From NCBI RefSeq assembly GCF_013359935.1, contig NZ_JABMCB010000190.1:1-64000 (forward strand): a stretch of 64,000 nt of DNA. Reading direction: 5' to 3'. This document shows positions 13,784-24,806 of the stretch, in pieces (position 1 is the first letter of the stretch; every line of letters begins with the position of its first letter). The notes beneath the pieces were generated by a model, which was not told the origin of the DNA, made no database searches, and saw nothing but the letters and a program-made list of their open reading frames with translations. The DNA comes from Paenibacillus xylanilyticus. GTDB taxonomy: Bacteria; Bacillota; Bacilli; Paenibacillales; Paenibacillaceae. Position numbers and translations under genes: made by a program.

Positions 13784-14164
13784 TCAATGCTCTGCCTCAC
13801 GTAGATCAATCAGGCGAAATGCACGGTATCCATCCTGCGTGGAACGTTCCATATCAGGTGGTACGGATGACAGGTACGAGGGCTCCATCCCCTGCCTGTG
13901 CATCAGCTTTTCAATAATACGTACTGTTTCCGATTCCATACGATCCGCAACGACTGTCAATGTGAAGCTCTTTCCACGGTAAAACAGCTCCCGGCAAAGT
14001 GCTCTTACAACGCCTTCGATCTGCTGTTCCTGATTGGAAGGAATGAGCAGAATCTGCTCGTAACCCTCGGGTTCCGGACGAGAAAGATGACGCTGGTGCA
14101 TGGCATGAACGGCCACTGCCGCCAGGAAGTATATGAGCAGAATCATAGTCAGATGAGCAACCAT
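13784..14164 (-). CDS. Small membrane protein, unknown function
   Basis: 126 residues: one N-terminal transmembrane segment (about 7-22, MILLIYFLAAVAVHAM), then a soluble domain of about 95 residues with no recognised motif. The ATG at 14164 has GGAGG nine bases upstream; an in-frame GTG at 14197 has none. It lies between degU and comFA and has its own terminator. A conserved membrane-anchored protein is the most that can be said. Confidence 0.65.
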   Translation of the reverse strand: MVAHLTMILLIYFLAAVAVHAMHQRHLSRPEPEGYEQILLIPSNQEQQIEGVVRALCRELFYRGKSFTLTVVADRMESETVRIIEKLMHRQGMEPSYLSSVPPDMERSTQDGYRAFRLIDLREAEH

Positions 14165-14492
14165 GGCAACTGCACCTCCTCGGAAGGTCATGCTCACCCA
14201 TGGCGAACATCCCTGTATACGACAGTATATGCCGTACTCCTGAAAGGGTTACACCTGCACATTCCAAGCGCCATATTTCTTTCTGATGACATCAGGCGAG
14301 AGACAGGCCAGGTCATTCACTCATTCAAACCTAAGCTTGAACAATTGTTCAGCACAGCTTCACACTCTGCTCTTGTGCAGTGGTAAAGTCCATTAACCCG
14401 CAGACCAATCCGGGCAATTCGGAACGGGCGCGAGTGAACAGAGATCTATAATGTCATGCGAAATTCTATAAGTTAAAATCTCCTATATCGAA
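14165..14492. other. Intergenic region, nothing recognised
   Basis: 328 bases between the small membrane protein gene and degU. No promoter, terminator or ORF on either strand stood out. Confidence 0.4.
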
Positions 14493-15215
14493 TTAGAGCG
14501 TAACCCAGCCATACTTGATGGAATTAATAACGGCTTGTGTACGGTCATCCACTTCCATCTTCTGCAGAATGCTGCTGACATGGTTTTTCACCGTTTTCTC
14601 ACTGATGAACAGGAATTCACCAATCATCTTATTGCTCTTGCCTTCAGCCATCAGGCGAAGTACTTCTGCCTCACGGCGAGTCAGCGGGTTGTTGTCGCCA
14701 GCGACAAATTTAACCCCAGCTTCTTTCGAAGCACCCTCACTCATCGCACCTGTTTCATTAAGATACGTCATCCGGCGCAGCTGCATGATCAGTTTACCTG
14801 TTACTTTAGGGTGAATGAACGCATGCCCCTCATGAACGGAACGAATCGCATTGATCAGGGACTCGGCTTCCATATCCTTCAGCAAGTATCCGTTGGCACC
14901 TTTACGCAATGTTTCGAATACATAACTTTCATCATCATGAATGGACAAAATAATGACTTTGACGTCCGGGAACAGCTCACGCAGTTTCTCCGTCGCTTCA
15001 ACCCCGTTCTCTACAGGCATGTTGATATCCATCAAAACGATATCCGGTTTATCCTGATTACAGAATTCAAGCACCTGAATCCCATCGCCGCATTCGCCGA
15101 TGACCTCAATGTCGTCCTCCATATTCAAAATGCGTTTCAGCCCTTCACGGAACAGCTGATGATCATCAGCCAAAAGAACTTTAATTGATGTATTACCAGT
15201 ATCACGGTTTTCCAT
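14493..15215 (-). CDS. degU: Response regulator DegU
   Basis: Transcription regulator of the NarL/LuxR class, phosphorylated by DegS. In Bacillus it controls exoenzymes, competence and motility. The receiver domain starts [16 protein letters not shown], with phospho-acceptor Asp63 in VLMDINMP and the conserved Thr/Ser-Lys further on. The LuxR-type HTH is at the C-terminus ([36 protein letters not shown]). Length 240 is slightly more than Bacillus DegU (229) because of a linker at about 155-170. It begins four bases after degS, as usual for this operon, and comFA lies nearby as in B. subtilis. Confidence 0.95.
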   Translation of the reverse strand: MENRDTGNTSIKVLLADDHQLFREGLKRILNMEDDIEVIGECGDGIQVLEFCNQDKPDIVLMDINMPVENGVEATEKLRELFPDVKVIILSIHDDESYVFETLRKGANGYLLKDMEAESLINAIRSVHEGHAFIHPKVTGKLIMQLRRMTYLNETGAMSEGASKEAGVKFVAGDNNPLTRREAEVLRLMAEGKSNKMIGEFLFISEKTVKNHVSSILQKMEVDDRTQAVINSIKYGWVTL

Positions 15216-15219
15216 CCTG

Positions 15220-16380
15220 CTACTCCTTTCCCTTATCCACGTTTGTCGGGATATGAATCACGATTTTCGTTCCTTGATTTTCTCCGGATTCGATCTCTAT
15301 TCTTCCTTCTAACAGTTCAACCCGTTCTCTCATCCCAATCAGACCGAAGTGAGAATGATCCTTGCTTTTCTTCGCAAGAAGCTCCGGTTTGAAGCCAAGC
15401 CCATTGTCCTGAACGACAATTTTGACGAGCTGAGCCTGGTATGTAATTTCCACTACAACATGAGTGGGATAAGCATGCTTTGCAGCATTGGACAGACCTT
15501 CCTGCACGAGGCGGTAGATCGCAGCCTCCATTGCAGAAGACAAGCGGTGTTCCTTGCCTCTTGTTTCAAAAATCGAGCGGATTTTTGTTTTTACCTCAAA
15601 ATCCTGCACGTACTTCCGAAGCGTTGGAATCAATCCCAGGTCATCCAGTGCCATAGGACGCAAATTGAATATTACTTTTCTCATTTCTTCAAGACTGGAA
15701 CGAACCTGGCCTTTCAAATCTACTATTTCGGCCTGAACCATCTTAAAATCCTGCTTAATGAGCATTCTTTCTACAATTTCCGTCCTAAGTACTAGATTGG
15801 CGAGCATCTGCGCAGGCCCGTCATGAATCTCACGTGCAATGCGCTTCCGCTCTTCTTCCTGGGCCAAAATTATTTTCAAACCAATCATTTGTCGATTCTT
15901 GGCAGACTCTATGATTCGGGTCACCTGACCCAGTTCACCTGACAAGTACTCGAGTACGACCCCCATCTGCGAACCAATCGTCTCGGCACGCTCCACAGAA
16001 GCTTCCACATTTTTGGCACGCTTCTGCAGATCATCCCGACGGGCCTTCAGATACATTTCCTTCTCACGATAAATCATCAGGTCCAGCTGCAACTGCGTCG
16101 CTTTCTCATACGCCTGTTTGATATCATGCTCGGAATAACGGACGAAGTCACGGCTAACCTCAGTCAGACGGATCCGGGAACGGCGGTAGTTCAGCTCCAA
16201 TTGATCTACTTTCTCGATCGTTTCCGCCGTCTCCTTCAGAACCGACTTCAACTCCTCGTTCAGAGTTTTTAGCTCCTCACGGGTCGAGTCCATGATTTCG
16301 AACATTTGATATTTGCTGTTTTCCATGACTTGTATGGCGTTTTTGATGACGCGGTCTATGGCATCGGCTTGTAAATCCAC
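15220..16380 (-). CDS. degS: Sensor kinase DegS
   Basis: Cytoplasmic histidine kinase partner of DegU. There is no membrane segment. The N-terminal half is a long coiled-coil sensor domain (about 20-165). HisKA_3 follows with His186 in REIHDGPAQ, then a GHKL ATPase domain with N-box EGLSNAAKHA and DNGLGF/GLIGMRERV glycine motifs. 386 residues, normal length. It forms an operon with degU with a four-base gap. The start is a GTG. Confidence 0.95.
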   Translation of the reverse strand: MDLQADAIDRVIKNAIQVMENSKYQMFEIMDSTREELKTLNEELKSVLKETAETIEKVDQLELNYRRSRIRLTEVSRDFVRYSEHDIKQAYEKATQLQLDLMIYREKEMYLKARRDDLQKRAKNVEASVERAETIGSQMGVVLEYLSGELGQVTRIIESAKNRQMIGLKIILAQEEERKRIAREIHDGPAQMLANLVLRTEIVERMLIKQDFKMVQAEIVDLKGQVRSSLEEMRKVIFNLRPMALDDLGLIPTLRKYVQDFEVKTKIRSIFETRGKEHRLSSAMEAAIYRLVQEGLSNAAKHAYPTHVVVEITYQAQLVKIVVQDNGLGFKPELLAKKSKDHSHFGLIGMRERVELLEGRIEIESGENQGTKIVIHIPTNVDKGKE

Positions 16381-16427
16381 GTTAGTTCGACTCCATTTCT
16401 ATCGTTTCCGGTATATATCATACCATA

Positions 16428-19193
16428 TCACGATGAGATGGTAACGGTCTTCGTTTTCTGTTCCCATTTTACAGTCAATCCAAGTTGCTCGGAAACGAGT
16501 CGAAGAGGGACTAAAGTCCTACCTCCGGATACATATGGGGCTACTGTTGCGCTTTGTCTTTTTCCATTCAAGATGAATTCTTTCTGACCTACGACCAGGT
16601 CGATCAGCTTTCCGCCGCGAATGACGGTGATCCGCTGATTTTTGCTATCCCAGCTTGCCTGTCCGCCAAAAGCATCCAGTACATGCTTGATTGGGACGTA
16701 CGTCGTACCATTTTTCAGCACTGGTGCTGCATCAATCGCCGTTTTTGTTCCGTTCACGGTCATCGATTTTTGCCCAAGTACCAGGGAAGCTGTTCCGGTA
16801 GGCAGTCCGACTTCACTGGATTTCGATGGCATCGTGAAAGCAATATTATCAAATGCAACGGTACCTGTCATCGCCCGTTCATCCTGTCCTTCTTCCACAT
16901 TGACCACATAGACCCGTTTCAGCTTGGCCGGATAAGCAATGTTCAGACTGCTTAGGTCCACATTCACCTTTTTCCACCCGCTCCAGTCGATCGCCTTCGC
17001 GAGGTCGGCATAAACGGTTTTCCCGTTTGCATCGGTAAACTCTGCGCGAAGCCAGTTCAAGCTCTTATCACCCATGACGTCCATTGACATCGATGTCGCA
17101 GCAGAAGATACCTCTCTACCCGTTGTACCATTCAATTGGGCATAAGCATACATTTTCCCAGTGCCAGCCGTCATGTCATAGCTCAACTGCAGCACTTTGG
17201 AGCCAGCCTTTTCACCTGTACCCGCTGTTACGGAAGCTGAACCAGTCACGCCAGTCGCGTTCGTCGTGAAGTTGATCGGATAGCTTACATTCTCAAAGTT
17301 CTCCCAGACGGTTTCACTGTCCGAAGCCGTGAGGACGACAACGGTGCTGTAGCCGTCATAACGGCCGATCGCATATCCAACTTGTGCACCTGGAGTTACA
17401 GAAGACACAGTCAATTGATCGCCTGCAATTTTACCTTTGAAGCCGATAAACTCCCACGTCAGCGATTCTGCCGGAACCGTTACACTTTGTCCGTCTTTCG
17501 TTTTTGCAGTCACAGGGATGGACATGGTGGTTCCCGCTTTGAGTGAACCGAGGCCAGATCCAGCAGTCAGAGAGGATAGTTCACTTCCTCCTAGTACCGA
17601 TACTTTAATGGAAGAAGAAGCACCATTGCTTGTTGCTGTCAATGTAGCCGTTCCCGGTTTAACCCCTTTAATTACGCCATTGCTCACACTCACGATACCA
17701 TTGTTGCTTGATTTCCATGTCAGCTTGATATCACCTGTTGCAATCGGGTTGTAATAGGTGTCATATCCTTTGGCTGTATACTTGCCTTCCTGTCCTACCA
17801 GCAGCGTTTGGCTGCCACTTACTGCAAAGCCTTTCAGCTTGCCTTCCGGAGCCGTAGAGAATACGCCCAGCGTGTTTACGACCTGACGCTGCTCCGTACC
17901 ATACTCTGTATTGAAGGTCAGACCTGCGGTTTCCTCGCCCAACGGACGTGTCACCATGGTGGTGGAGCCGCCGCCATCCAGGTTCATGCCTTTCCATACT
18001 CCGATGCTGGTCATGAAGGATTGTAATTCCGTGAGCGACATGCCGCTGCTGTTACTGTTTTTTTCTGCCGCGATAATGTAGACATACCGCCCATCCTGAG
18101 AATAACCTACCGCTGTTCTCGCACGAATGCCGCCAATGCCGGATGATGCGATATCCCGAGAGAAGGTAGCCGCTTTTCCTCCATTAACAAGGATCGTATG
18201 ACCGCCAATCATCATGTCCAGATTACTTGGATCCACCGATTGTCCCGTTGTTTTGGCTACGAGCTTGTAGTCCGCACTAAGCGTTTGTCCAACCGAGAGA
18301 TGAGTCATAATCCAGGTAGCTGCTGTTCCGTGCGCACGTAAAATGTACCCGTCTTCCGGCACCGTCATGTCTAATGCCTTTTTGTCGGAAATTTGCGTAA
18401 TGACGCCGTTCTGCACCAGCACCTCTGTCGGTGTTGTAGAAGGATCATTCGGACGTTTGGTTGAAGTCCACGCAGATGTATAAATATACATCGAGTTGGC
18501 GTGACTGTATTTGACCGAGCCCGATTCTACCGTATAGTCCTCCTTGTTAATTCCACGCAAAGCAAACGTTGAGCCATCATCGGCCTTCACCGTACCGTCA
18601 AAAGAGTATTCGTCGATCATCGGTTTGCCATCCTTAGTCACTGTCAGAGCATACATACCCTTCAGTTCCGAAGGTGTGGATATCAGAACCCCGTCAGAGA
18701 CCTGTCCACCGATTGGAGCGAGCTCGCCGGATACGTTGAAATAATCGCCGTTCACGGCTGCGACTGCCTCATTTTCTTTGGCCATGCCGCCTGTGCTTTG
18801 TTTGCTGTTCAGATTACCGCCCTTACCTGTCATTACATCAAGTTTCACATAAGGGTTTTGCAAATCCACCTGGATCACGTCAGCCAGTACATTCACCTTT
18901 GAGCCGGATCTTGTGGTTGTATATTTGTATTTCATCAACTTCGCACCGGAAGTCAGAATTTCCTCACTTAACTTGCTTGTACTTGTAGATGCCGCAGCGG
19001 CTACCGACTGCCACGCTGTTCCCGACCAGACCTGCTGCCCTGCTCCCAGGACCGGTGCAATCCAGATTACACCTGCCAGCGTCACGATTGCCCATTTCTT
19101 CGCCTTACTGCCTTTAACGTCTTCCAGCTGTTTCCCATGTTTCCCCAGCATGTTTGAAACGTCTCTCCCATCTTGTATATCAATCTTAGACAT
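16428..19193 (-). CDS. Secreted phosphodiester glycosidase with stalk domains
   Basis: About 921 residues from the ATG at 19193 (AGGACAC upstream; the frame is open further, to 19292, without a good start). An uncleaved N-terminal membrane anchor is likely at about residues 34-52 (WAIVTLAGVIWIAPVLGA). A phosphodiester glycosidase (NAGPA-type) domain follows, ending with GVWKGMNLDGGGSTTMV. Then come a bacterial Ig-like domain (Big_2, SNNGIVSVSNGVIKGVKPGTATLTA), a jelly-roll-like region, and a C-terminal pair of copper-amine-oxidase-N-like stalk repeats (VNGTKTAIDAAPVLKNGTTYVPIK and its second copy). Family enzymes remove GlcNAc-1-phosphate or act on exopolysaccharides. The substrate is not predictable; a wall or capsule glycan is inferred. 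Confidence 0.8.
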   Translation of the reverse strand: MSKIDIQDGRDVSNMLGKHGKQLEDVKGSKAKKWAIVTLAGVIWIAPVLGAGQQVWSGTAWQSVAAAASTSTSKLSEEILTSGAKLMKYKYTTTRSGSKVNVLADVIQVDLQNPYVKLDVMTGKGGNLNSKQSTGGMAKENEAVAAVNGDYFNVSGELAPIGGQVSDGVLISTPSELKGMYALTVTKDGKPMIDEYSFDGTVKADDGSTFALRGINKEDYTVESGSVKYSHANSMYIYTSAWTSTKRPNDPSTTPTEVLVQNGVITQISDKKALDMTVPEDGYILRAHGTAATWIMTHLSVGQTLSADYKLVAKTTGQSVDPSNLDMMIGGHTILVNGGKAATFSRDIASSGIGGIRARTAVGYSQDGRYVYIIAAEKNSNSSGMSLTELQSFMTSIGVWKGMNLDGGGSTTMVTRPLGEETAGLTFNTEYGTEQRQVVNTLGVFSTAPEGKLKGFAVSGSQTLLVGQEGKYTAKGYDTYYNPIATGDIKLTWKSSNNGIVSVSNGVIKGVKPGTATLTATSNGASSSIKVSVLGGSELSSLTAGSGLGSLKAGTTMSIPVTAKTKDGQSVTVPAESLTWEFIGFKGKIAGDQLTVSSVTPGAQVGYAIGRYDGYSTVVVLTASDSETVWENFENVSYPINFTTNATGVTGSASVTAGTGEKAGSKVLQLSYDMTAGTGKMYAYAQLNGTTGREVSSAATSMSMDVMGDKSLNWLRAEFTDANGKTVYADLAKAIDWSGWKKVNVDLSSLNIAYPAKLKRVYVVNVEEGQDERAMTGTVAFDNIAFTMPSKSSEVGLPTGTASLVLGQKSMTVNGTKTAIDAAPVLKNGTTYVPIKHVLDAFGGQASWDSKNQRITVIRGGKLIDLVVGQKEFILNGKRQSATVAPYVSGGRTLVPLRLVSEQLGLTVKWEQKTKTVTISS

Positions 19194-19315
19194 CATGTGT
19201 CCTGCCAGAAGGCAGGGAACAGCCAGATCCCTAGTATACTCTACTATTAATAGACTGCTTTTCGTGGAAAAAGTTACGCACGCAGCCAACATTGAGGTTA
19301 TTTAAGACAAAAAAA

Positions 19316-19353
19316 GACTTCAAGTATGGCATCAAATTGCCAAACTTGAAGTC
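19316..19353 (-). terminator. Terminator between SLH gene and glycosidase gene
   Basis: GACTTCAAGT (19316-19325) pairs with ACTTGAAGTC (19344-19353); an inner GGC/GCC extends it. Seven T follow on the minus strand. Confidence 0.75.
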
Positions 19354-19425
19354 ACAAATATGGTGGATAATCTATTAGCGATGCATTCATTCTGCCTATT
19401 AACTTGCATAACAAAAAGCGAAAAA

Positions 19426-19455
19426 GCAATCAGATAAACTTATTTTTCTGATCGC
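19426..19455 (-). terminator. Terminator directly after the 19497-23225 gene
   Basis: GCAATCAGA (19426-19434) pairs with TCTGATCGC (19447-19455). The mismatch becomes G-U on the minus strand, and a T-run follows. Two terminators in series follow this long gene. Confidence 0.7.
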
Positions 19456-19496
19456 TTCCCGCTTTAATTAGATAAATCTATTTATTCCTATTTGGA

Positions 19497-22400
19497 TTAC
19501 AGATAACCCAATTTGTTTAGTACACGTTTCAACATTACCGCTGCTTGTGCACGTGTTGCATTACCTTGTGGTACAAATGTCTTCGATGTCATTCCTTGGA
19601 TAATGCCTTCCTGTACTGCTTTTGCGACAGAATCCTTGGATTGAATTTTGTTGCTGTCCTTAAACTTGGACAATGTTGATGCTGCCGAAGTATTCAGAAC
19701 GGTTGGCTGACCAGCATAATCCAAAGCCCGAACCATCATGATAGCCATCTGCTCACGAGTGACGAGGCTATCCGGTTTAAAAGTACCATCCGTATTACCA
19801 GTGACAATACCCGCTTTAGCTGCTGCACCAATATAAGCGCCCGAGACATCACCATAACGAACATCTTTGAATTGTTGAGCACTAGCATAGTCGCCTGGCA
19901 ATCCCAATCCTTTTGCCACTAAAGTAGCGAATTCTGCTCGTGATATTTGCTGATCGGGAACATACAAAGTTCCATTTTGTCCATTAATAATCCATTTTGC
20001 AGACAACTCACCAATGACATCCTTAGCCCAGTGCGTAGCAGTATCCCGATATGAAACAGGATGGGATGCAGCTACAATAGCCTGATTGCCTTTCAGCTGA
20101 CCTGTTATAATAACTGCTCTAGTTGCATTGGAGAAATGATGCGGGATATTAGCTAGAGCTGAAGTTCCTTGATCAATGTAAACCAGACCGGTGGCTGGTC
20201 CTGATGTCGTTGATGGTAATCTAAGTGCAAGTTTACTCTTCACTTGTTGTTCTGCACGCTGACCACTATAGCCATTATAGGCTGATAGATAAACGTCCGT
20301 AACATCGGATACTCTCTGTGCCCCGGCGGATGCAAGCATGCCGTCCATTGTACCAGATACGGTCACAGGAACTGATTCGAGTTGAACATAAAAGTAGGAT
20401 GATCCTGAACCTGCATTCACACTTTGTGCAATACTGGAAGGATTCAAATCTGACAAAGGCACGGACCACAGACGCTCTCCATATTTTACTCCAATAAATG
20501 AAAAGCGTTCACGGGAAGCGATTTCTGTTAGCGTGTCTATTGGGAAACCTACATAAGCTGATGCTTCTGTTGAAGGAACTTCAAATACGACCATTCGACT
20601 TGAATTGTTGCTTAAGCTTGCATATTGAAATGCCTGATTTAGCTTGCTAGCATCCACATTAAACTGACGAGTAGAGCGATTATTGCGTGACTGTGCAGAA
20701 GATGTTGTCGCCGCATCCGTGCTCATGACATACAAGGACTGGTTAAAAGCCGATGTGTCCGATACGGTTAGCCATGATGGCAAATTGCCACTTAAACTGC
20801 CAGTATTGGTAGTTGAACTTGTGCTTTGAGTTTGGCTAATCGATAAAGGTCCAAATGCCTCAACAATTACGTTATCAAGCGTACGCAGCGGAATTATCCC
20901 TGGTGCATAACTTACAGTTCCTGTTTGTCCGTTGGTGCCCGAACTGGATAACTTCAGAGTTAATGTTGTACCACTTGATGCTGCAGAAACCACACTTATC
21001 TGTGAGCCTCCCAACTGTACACCGAATTGAGAAGCGGTAAGCAGAGTCTGTGACTGCAGAGATTCCCTGAAGGTAATAGTTACGGTATCTCCTTGCATTG
21101 TAGCTGATTTTACCATACCATTACCCGCTGTGTAGCTTACAGGTGTTAAGTTGATATAACCAGCGGGATTACCGTTTAAGTCCGTCAAACGCAATGCACC
21201 CGGTACATAAGAAAGTGTTACATTCTGGTTCGTGCCTACGGCAGAAGCTAAAGTCAGCGTCACTGTTTCATCTTCAATATCCGTGTCATTTACAAATAAA
21301 GGTTTACCATCTACGAGGACAGAATACTGGCTTTTTAACGGTTTGTTGGTTGTTCTAAGTGGTTCATTATAACGGATCCATAACTTAGAGCCACTTATTT
21401 CCGCACTCTGAAATTCAGGTGCCTTGGTATCGATGCTATTTCGGACATAGAACCCGGTAAAGCCGGCAAGGGCTTGTCCTCGACTATCTTTCACAGGGGA
21501 AGAGCCTGGTGCATACGAGACACGCACCACTTCTCCATCGGTGATGGAACGGCTCAGATTCAATGTAACCATTGAACTATTCGTTAAGGATATACTGTTG
21601 ATCCCTACCGAAGACTGGTTTGCAGTTACACTGAATTGTGACACTGCATCACTGGAATTGATATATACCGTCTCGGGGTAATATAAGTTAATTGTACTGT
21701 AATACACTGTGCCCTCACGTGGTTTGGACATGACAGAGTCAAGTGTATTTTCCACATCTCGTGCTGCAAACGAAGCAGCGGGATTCAGGGAAGTATCCTG
21801 TATTGGACGCAGTCCAGGCGTATATCCGATCCGGACAACCTGCCCTACAGCTACACCTGTATCGAGTACGACATATACGCTATCTCCTGATACATATGCA
21901 GTGCTGACATTACGCGCTTCCCCATTTACTGTTACCGTGAAGCTGCTATAAGCTGGATTCGCGCTAAACAAACTTTCATCGTAAGTAAGTCGAATCGTAT
22001 TGTTACTATACATCTTAACTGTTTTGAGAACCGGGGCTGTAGTATCTCTGCTAAGCGTCTTAAAGCCCCATGAACTGGTACCTGTCAATCCTGTAAAGAG
22101 ATTACCAGCCTTGTCCCTGAACACATTTGCAGGAATATCCACATAATAATTCGTGTTGCTTTCCAGAGTACTCTGCGGAACAATTCGCAGCTGTCTATTG
22201 TTTGAAGTGCTAATGGTTGTTGTTACGGCTACGGTTCCACCATTGGCCTTTCTCAACGTCGCATTGCCTGGGTAATTGGTATCAAGCTCTTTATTAAATG
22301 TAACCGTTAGTTCTCCCGTCAAAGGCGCATTCGTTGTACCGTTTGTTGGAGAAATAGATGATACGGTGAGAGCAGTAGGATCCGAGATTACGCCAAAACC

Positions 22401-23225
22401 CCACTCGGTTCCGGTTATTCCTCTCGTGTCGTTCCCCGTTTCATCTCTCAAAAAACCTTCTGGCATAACAACATAATACGTGCTGCTACTATTCCAGTTT
22501 TTCTCTGGATCAATCACAATGGAATTCGTCCCCAGACCAGTAATACGTGAAGAACCTGCATTCACAGGTATCTCCTCATATAAAGTAGTCCCTTGAAAAA
22601 TCTGCAGTTTCCCAGCACCTGCAAAAACCTTTTTATCAAATGTCATCGTTATATTAGATGAGGGCGATACCTGCATTGCTGCATTCGCAGGAATTTTCTC
22701 TACTAACGATGCAGAGCCTACACCTTGAGTATGAAATGTCCACTCTTTATTCAGCCCATTGAAAGCTGTATTATTCTCATCCGCGTATACAAATGCATTT
22801 TTGTCGATTTGAACGTAATATATCCCTCCTGGCAGAGGTGCATGATTAATCGTCACTTTTTTCCCTACATCCGGAATACTGGCATCATCTGGTGTAATGC
22901 TAATATTACTTGATTCCGTTGGGTCCACTAAGATAGGTGGAATGACCTCAGAATCATCTACCACACGTTTTATCGATATGTATCCACTGGTAGTTCCCGC
23001 TGCTTTTCGAATGGGTTGGGCAAATTCGATCTCCAATGGGGTTACTCCATTTACATTCTTCTCTCCTGTTACAGGTAATGTTGCCGTGATCCCTAGCGTA
23101 GTTAAGTCATCTGCTGCATAAGCAGTGTTTTCCACTCCAAGCAGACCTGTTAGCCAACCTTGGGCGGTTAATAGTACGATTAAAAGCCCGATTGTACTCT
23201 TCTTGGCTATTCGTTTCAAACGCAC
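19497..23225 (-). CDS. Large SLH-anchored surface protein with Ig-like/SwmB domains
   Basis: 1242 residues. Signal peptide (KKSTIGLLIVLLTAQGWLTG, cleavage near AYA-AD). Several Big_5-type Ig-like repeats follow in the first 370 residues (PANAAMQVSPSSNITMTFDK, PTNGTTNAPLTGELTVTFNK). Next are at least four SwmB-like repeats ending in YTPG/YAPG/YVPG (about 400-790), then a beta-rich domain. Three C-terminal SLH repeats close it (HWAKDVIGELSAKWIINGQ, GAYIGAAAKAGIVTGNTDGTFKPD, SVAKAVQEGIIQGMTSKTFVPQ). SLH repeats bind pyruvylated wall polymer, whose synthesis genes lie at 36.9-44.3 kb. GTG start after GAGGGGG. Ligand or enzymatic role unknown. Confidence 0.85.
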   Translation of the reverse strand: MRLKRIAKKSTIGLLIVLLTAQGWLTGLLGVENTAYAADDLTTLGITATLPVTGEKNVNGVTPLEIEFAQPIRKAAGTTSGYISIKRVVDDSEVIPPILVDPTESSNISITPDDASIPDVGKKVTINHAPLPGGIYYVQIDKNAFVYADENNTAFNGLNKEWTFHTQGVGSASLVEKIPANAAMQVSPSSNITMTFDKKVFAGAGKLQIFQGTTLYEEIPVNAGSSRITGLGTNSIVIDPEKNWNSSSTYYVVMPEGFLRDETGNDTRGITGTEWGFGVISDPTALTVSSISPTNGTTNAPLTGELTVTFNKELDTNYPGNATLRKANGGTVAVTTTISTSNNRQLRIVPQSTLESNTNYYVDIPANVFRDKAGNLFTGLTGTSSWGFKTLSRDTTAPVLKTVKMYSNNTIRLTYDESLFSANPAYSSFTVTVNGEARNVSTAYVSGDSVYVVLDTGVAVGQVVRIGYTPGLRPIQDTSLNPAASFAARDVENTLDSVMSKPREGTVYYSTINLYYPETVYINSSDAVSQFSVTANQSSVGINSISLTNSSMVTLNLSRSITDGEVVRVSYAPGSSPVKDSRGQALAGFTGFYVRNSIDTKAPEFQSAEISGSKLWIRYNEPLRTTNKPLKSQYSVLVDGKPLFVNDTDIEDETVTLTLASAVGTNQNVTLSYVPGALRLTDLNGNPAGYINLTPVSYTAGNGMVKSATMQGDTVTITFRESLQSQTLLTASQFGVQLGGSQISVVSAASSGTTLTLKLSSSGTNGQTGTVSYAPGIIPLRTLDNVIVEAFGPLSISQTQSTSSTTNTGSLSGNLPSWLTVSDTSAFNQSLYVMSTDAATTSSAQSRNNRSTRQFNVDASKLNQAFQYASLSNNSSRMVVFEVPSTEASAYVGFPIDTLTEIASRERFSFIGVKYGERLWSVPLSDLNPSSIAQSVNAGSGSSYFYVQLESVPVTVSGTMDGMLASAGAQRVSDVTDVYLSAYNGYSGQRAEQQVKSKLALRLPSTTSGPATGLVYIDQGTSALANIPHHFSNATRAVIITGQLKGNQAIVAASHPVSYRDTATHWAKDVIGELSAKWIINGQNGTLYVPDQQISRAEFATLVAKGLGLPGDYASAQQFKDVRYGDVSGAYIGAAAKAGIVTGNTDGTFKPDSLVTREQMAIMMVRALDYAGQPTVLNTSAASTLSKFKDSNKIQSKDSVAKAVQEGIIQGMTSKTFVPQGNATRAQAAVMLKRVLNKLGYL

Positions 23226-23387
23226 CGATTCGTCCCCCTCAACTTATATTTCTTCTCCTGTCTAATGTACAGACCTCATTATGTATGTCGGTCAAAACGA
23301 GCATTTTATTTAGCCAAAAGGCAATAAAAGGTATATTAATTAGGAAGGCAGATTCTTCTTTTGACCCAATTGCTTATGTATGAAAAA

Positions 23388-23420
23388 AAGCCCTCGATTC
23401 CTTATCAGAACCAAGGGCTT
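23388..23420 (-). terminator. metK terminator
   Basis: AAGCCCT (23388-23394) pairs with AAGGGCTT (23413-23420), with additional inner pairing. Seven T follow on the minus strand, 20 bases after the metK stop. Confidence 0.8.
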
Positions 23421-23441
23421 CAATCTATTCATATTTTAAAC

Positions 23442-24644
23442 TTACAGACCCGCTTGAGCTTTCAAAGCATCGGCTTTGTCCACTTGCTCCCAAGGTACAT
23501 CCAGATCTGTACGGCCAAAGTGACCGTAAGCAGCCGTTTGTTTGTAAATTGGGCGACGCAGATCCAGCATACGGATGATGCCAGCTGGGCGCAGATCGAA
23601 GTTGTTACGTACCAACTCAACCAGCTTCTCTTCGCTGACTTTGCCAGTTCCGTATGTATCCACGTTGATCGATACCGGATTGGCTACACCAATCGCATAA
23701 GCGAGCTGAATTTCCACTTTGTCTGCAAGACCTGCAGCAACGAGGTTTTTCGCTACGTAGCGAGCCGCGTAAGCAGCGGAACGGTCGACTTTTGTCGGAT
23801 CCTTACCAGAGAAGGCACCACCGCCATGACGAGCATAACCTCCGTAGGTATCTACGATGATTTTACGTCCAGTCAGGCCTGCATCTCCTTGAGGTCCGCC
23901 AATAACGAAACGTCCTGTTGGGTTGATGAAATATTTAGTCTGCTCATCCAGCAATTCAGCCGGAACAACAGGCAGGATAACTTGTTCTTTAATGTCTTTT
24001 TGGATTTGCTCAAGGGTAGTCTCTTCAGCGTGCTGAGTGGATACTACAATTGTATCGACACGAACTACTTTGTCGCCGTCGTATTCGATCGTTACTTGAG
24101 TTTTACCGTCCGGACGGAGGTAATCCAGTGTACCGTTTTTACGTACCTCAGCGAGGCGGCGTGCAATACGGTGGGACAATGCGATTGGCAATGGCATGAG
24201 TTCTGGTGTTTCATTCGTTGCAAACCCGAACATCAGACCTTGGTCACCCGCACCGATGTTTTCTGTTTCGCGAGCGACTTGAGCCGGATCACGGTTCTCC
24301 AGTGCTGCGTTAACGCCTTGCGCGATATCTGCAGACTGCTCGTTCAGAGATGTCAGAACGGCGCAAGTGTTGTAGTCAAAACCATATTTGGCACGTGTGT
24401 ACCCGATTTCCTTAACCGTATTACGTACAATGGCCGGAATGTCTACGTATTCAGAAGCTGAACTGATTTCACCGATGACAAGCACTAGGCCTGTAGCCAC
24501 GGAAACTTCGCACGCTACGCGAGCGTTTGGATCATTCGCCAGAAACGCGTCCAATACGGCGTCCGAGATCTGGTCGCAAATCTTATCCGGATGTCCTTCG
24601 GTTACAGACTCCGATGTGAATAGATGTCGGCCTTTAACAGACAT
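23442..24644 (-). CDS. metK: S-adenosylmethionine synthetase
   Basis: Makes SAM from ATP and methionine in the cytoplasm. 400 residues, normal length. Signatures seen: [19 protein letters not shown] near the N-terminus, [12 protein letters not shown], the methionine/ATP loop [21 protein letters not shown], and [25 protein letters not shown] ribosome-binding site. It is a single gene between an SLH gene and a SASP gene. No S-box riboswitch was found in its leader, unlike B. subtilis metK. Confidence 0.97.
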   Translation of the reverse strand: MSVKGRHLFTSESVTEGHPDKICDQISDAVLDAFLANDPNARVACEVSVATGLVLVIGEISSASEYVDIPAIVRNTVKEIGYTRAKYGFDYNTCAVLTSLNEQSADIAQGVNAALENRDPAQVARETENIGAGDQGLMFGFATNETPELMPLPIALSHRIARRLAEVRKNGTLDYLRPDGKTQVTIEYDGDKVVRVDTIVVSTQHAEETTLEQIQKDIKEQVILPVVPAELLDEQTKYFINPTGRFVIGGPQGDAGLTGRKIIVDTYGGYARHGGGAFSGKDPTKVDRSAAYAARYVAKNLVAAGLADKVEIQLAYAIGVANPVSINVDTYGTGKVSEEKLVELVRNNFDLRPAGIIRMLDLRRPIYKQTAAYGHFGRTDLDVPWEQVDKADALKAQAGL

Positions 24645-24806
24645 GAAGTTTCAACCTCCCATAACTAGTAGTATGGCGATTGCCCGAACAAAACATTTAC
24701 GGTGATTCGTTCACTGTACCCTCGAAAGCTTTCCGGGCGGAATAAGGACGCGGGGTCCGCAGTTACGAAGATAAGGATTTTTCAGGTAATTGCCCTAACA
24801 AAAAAT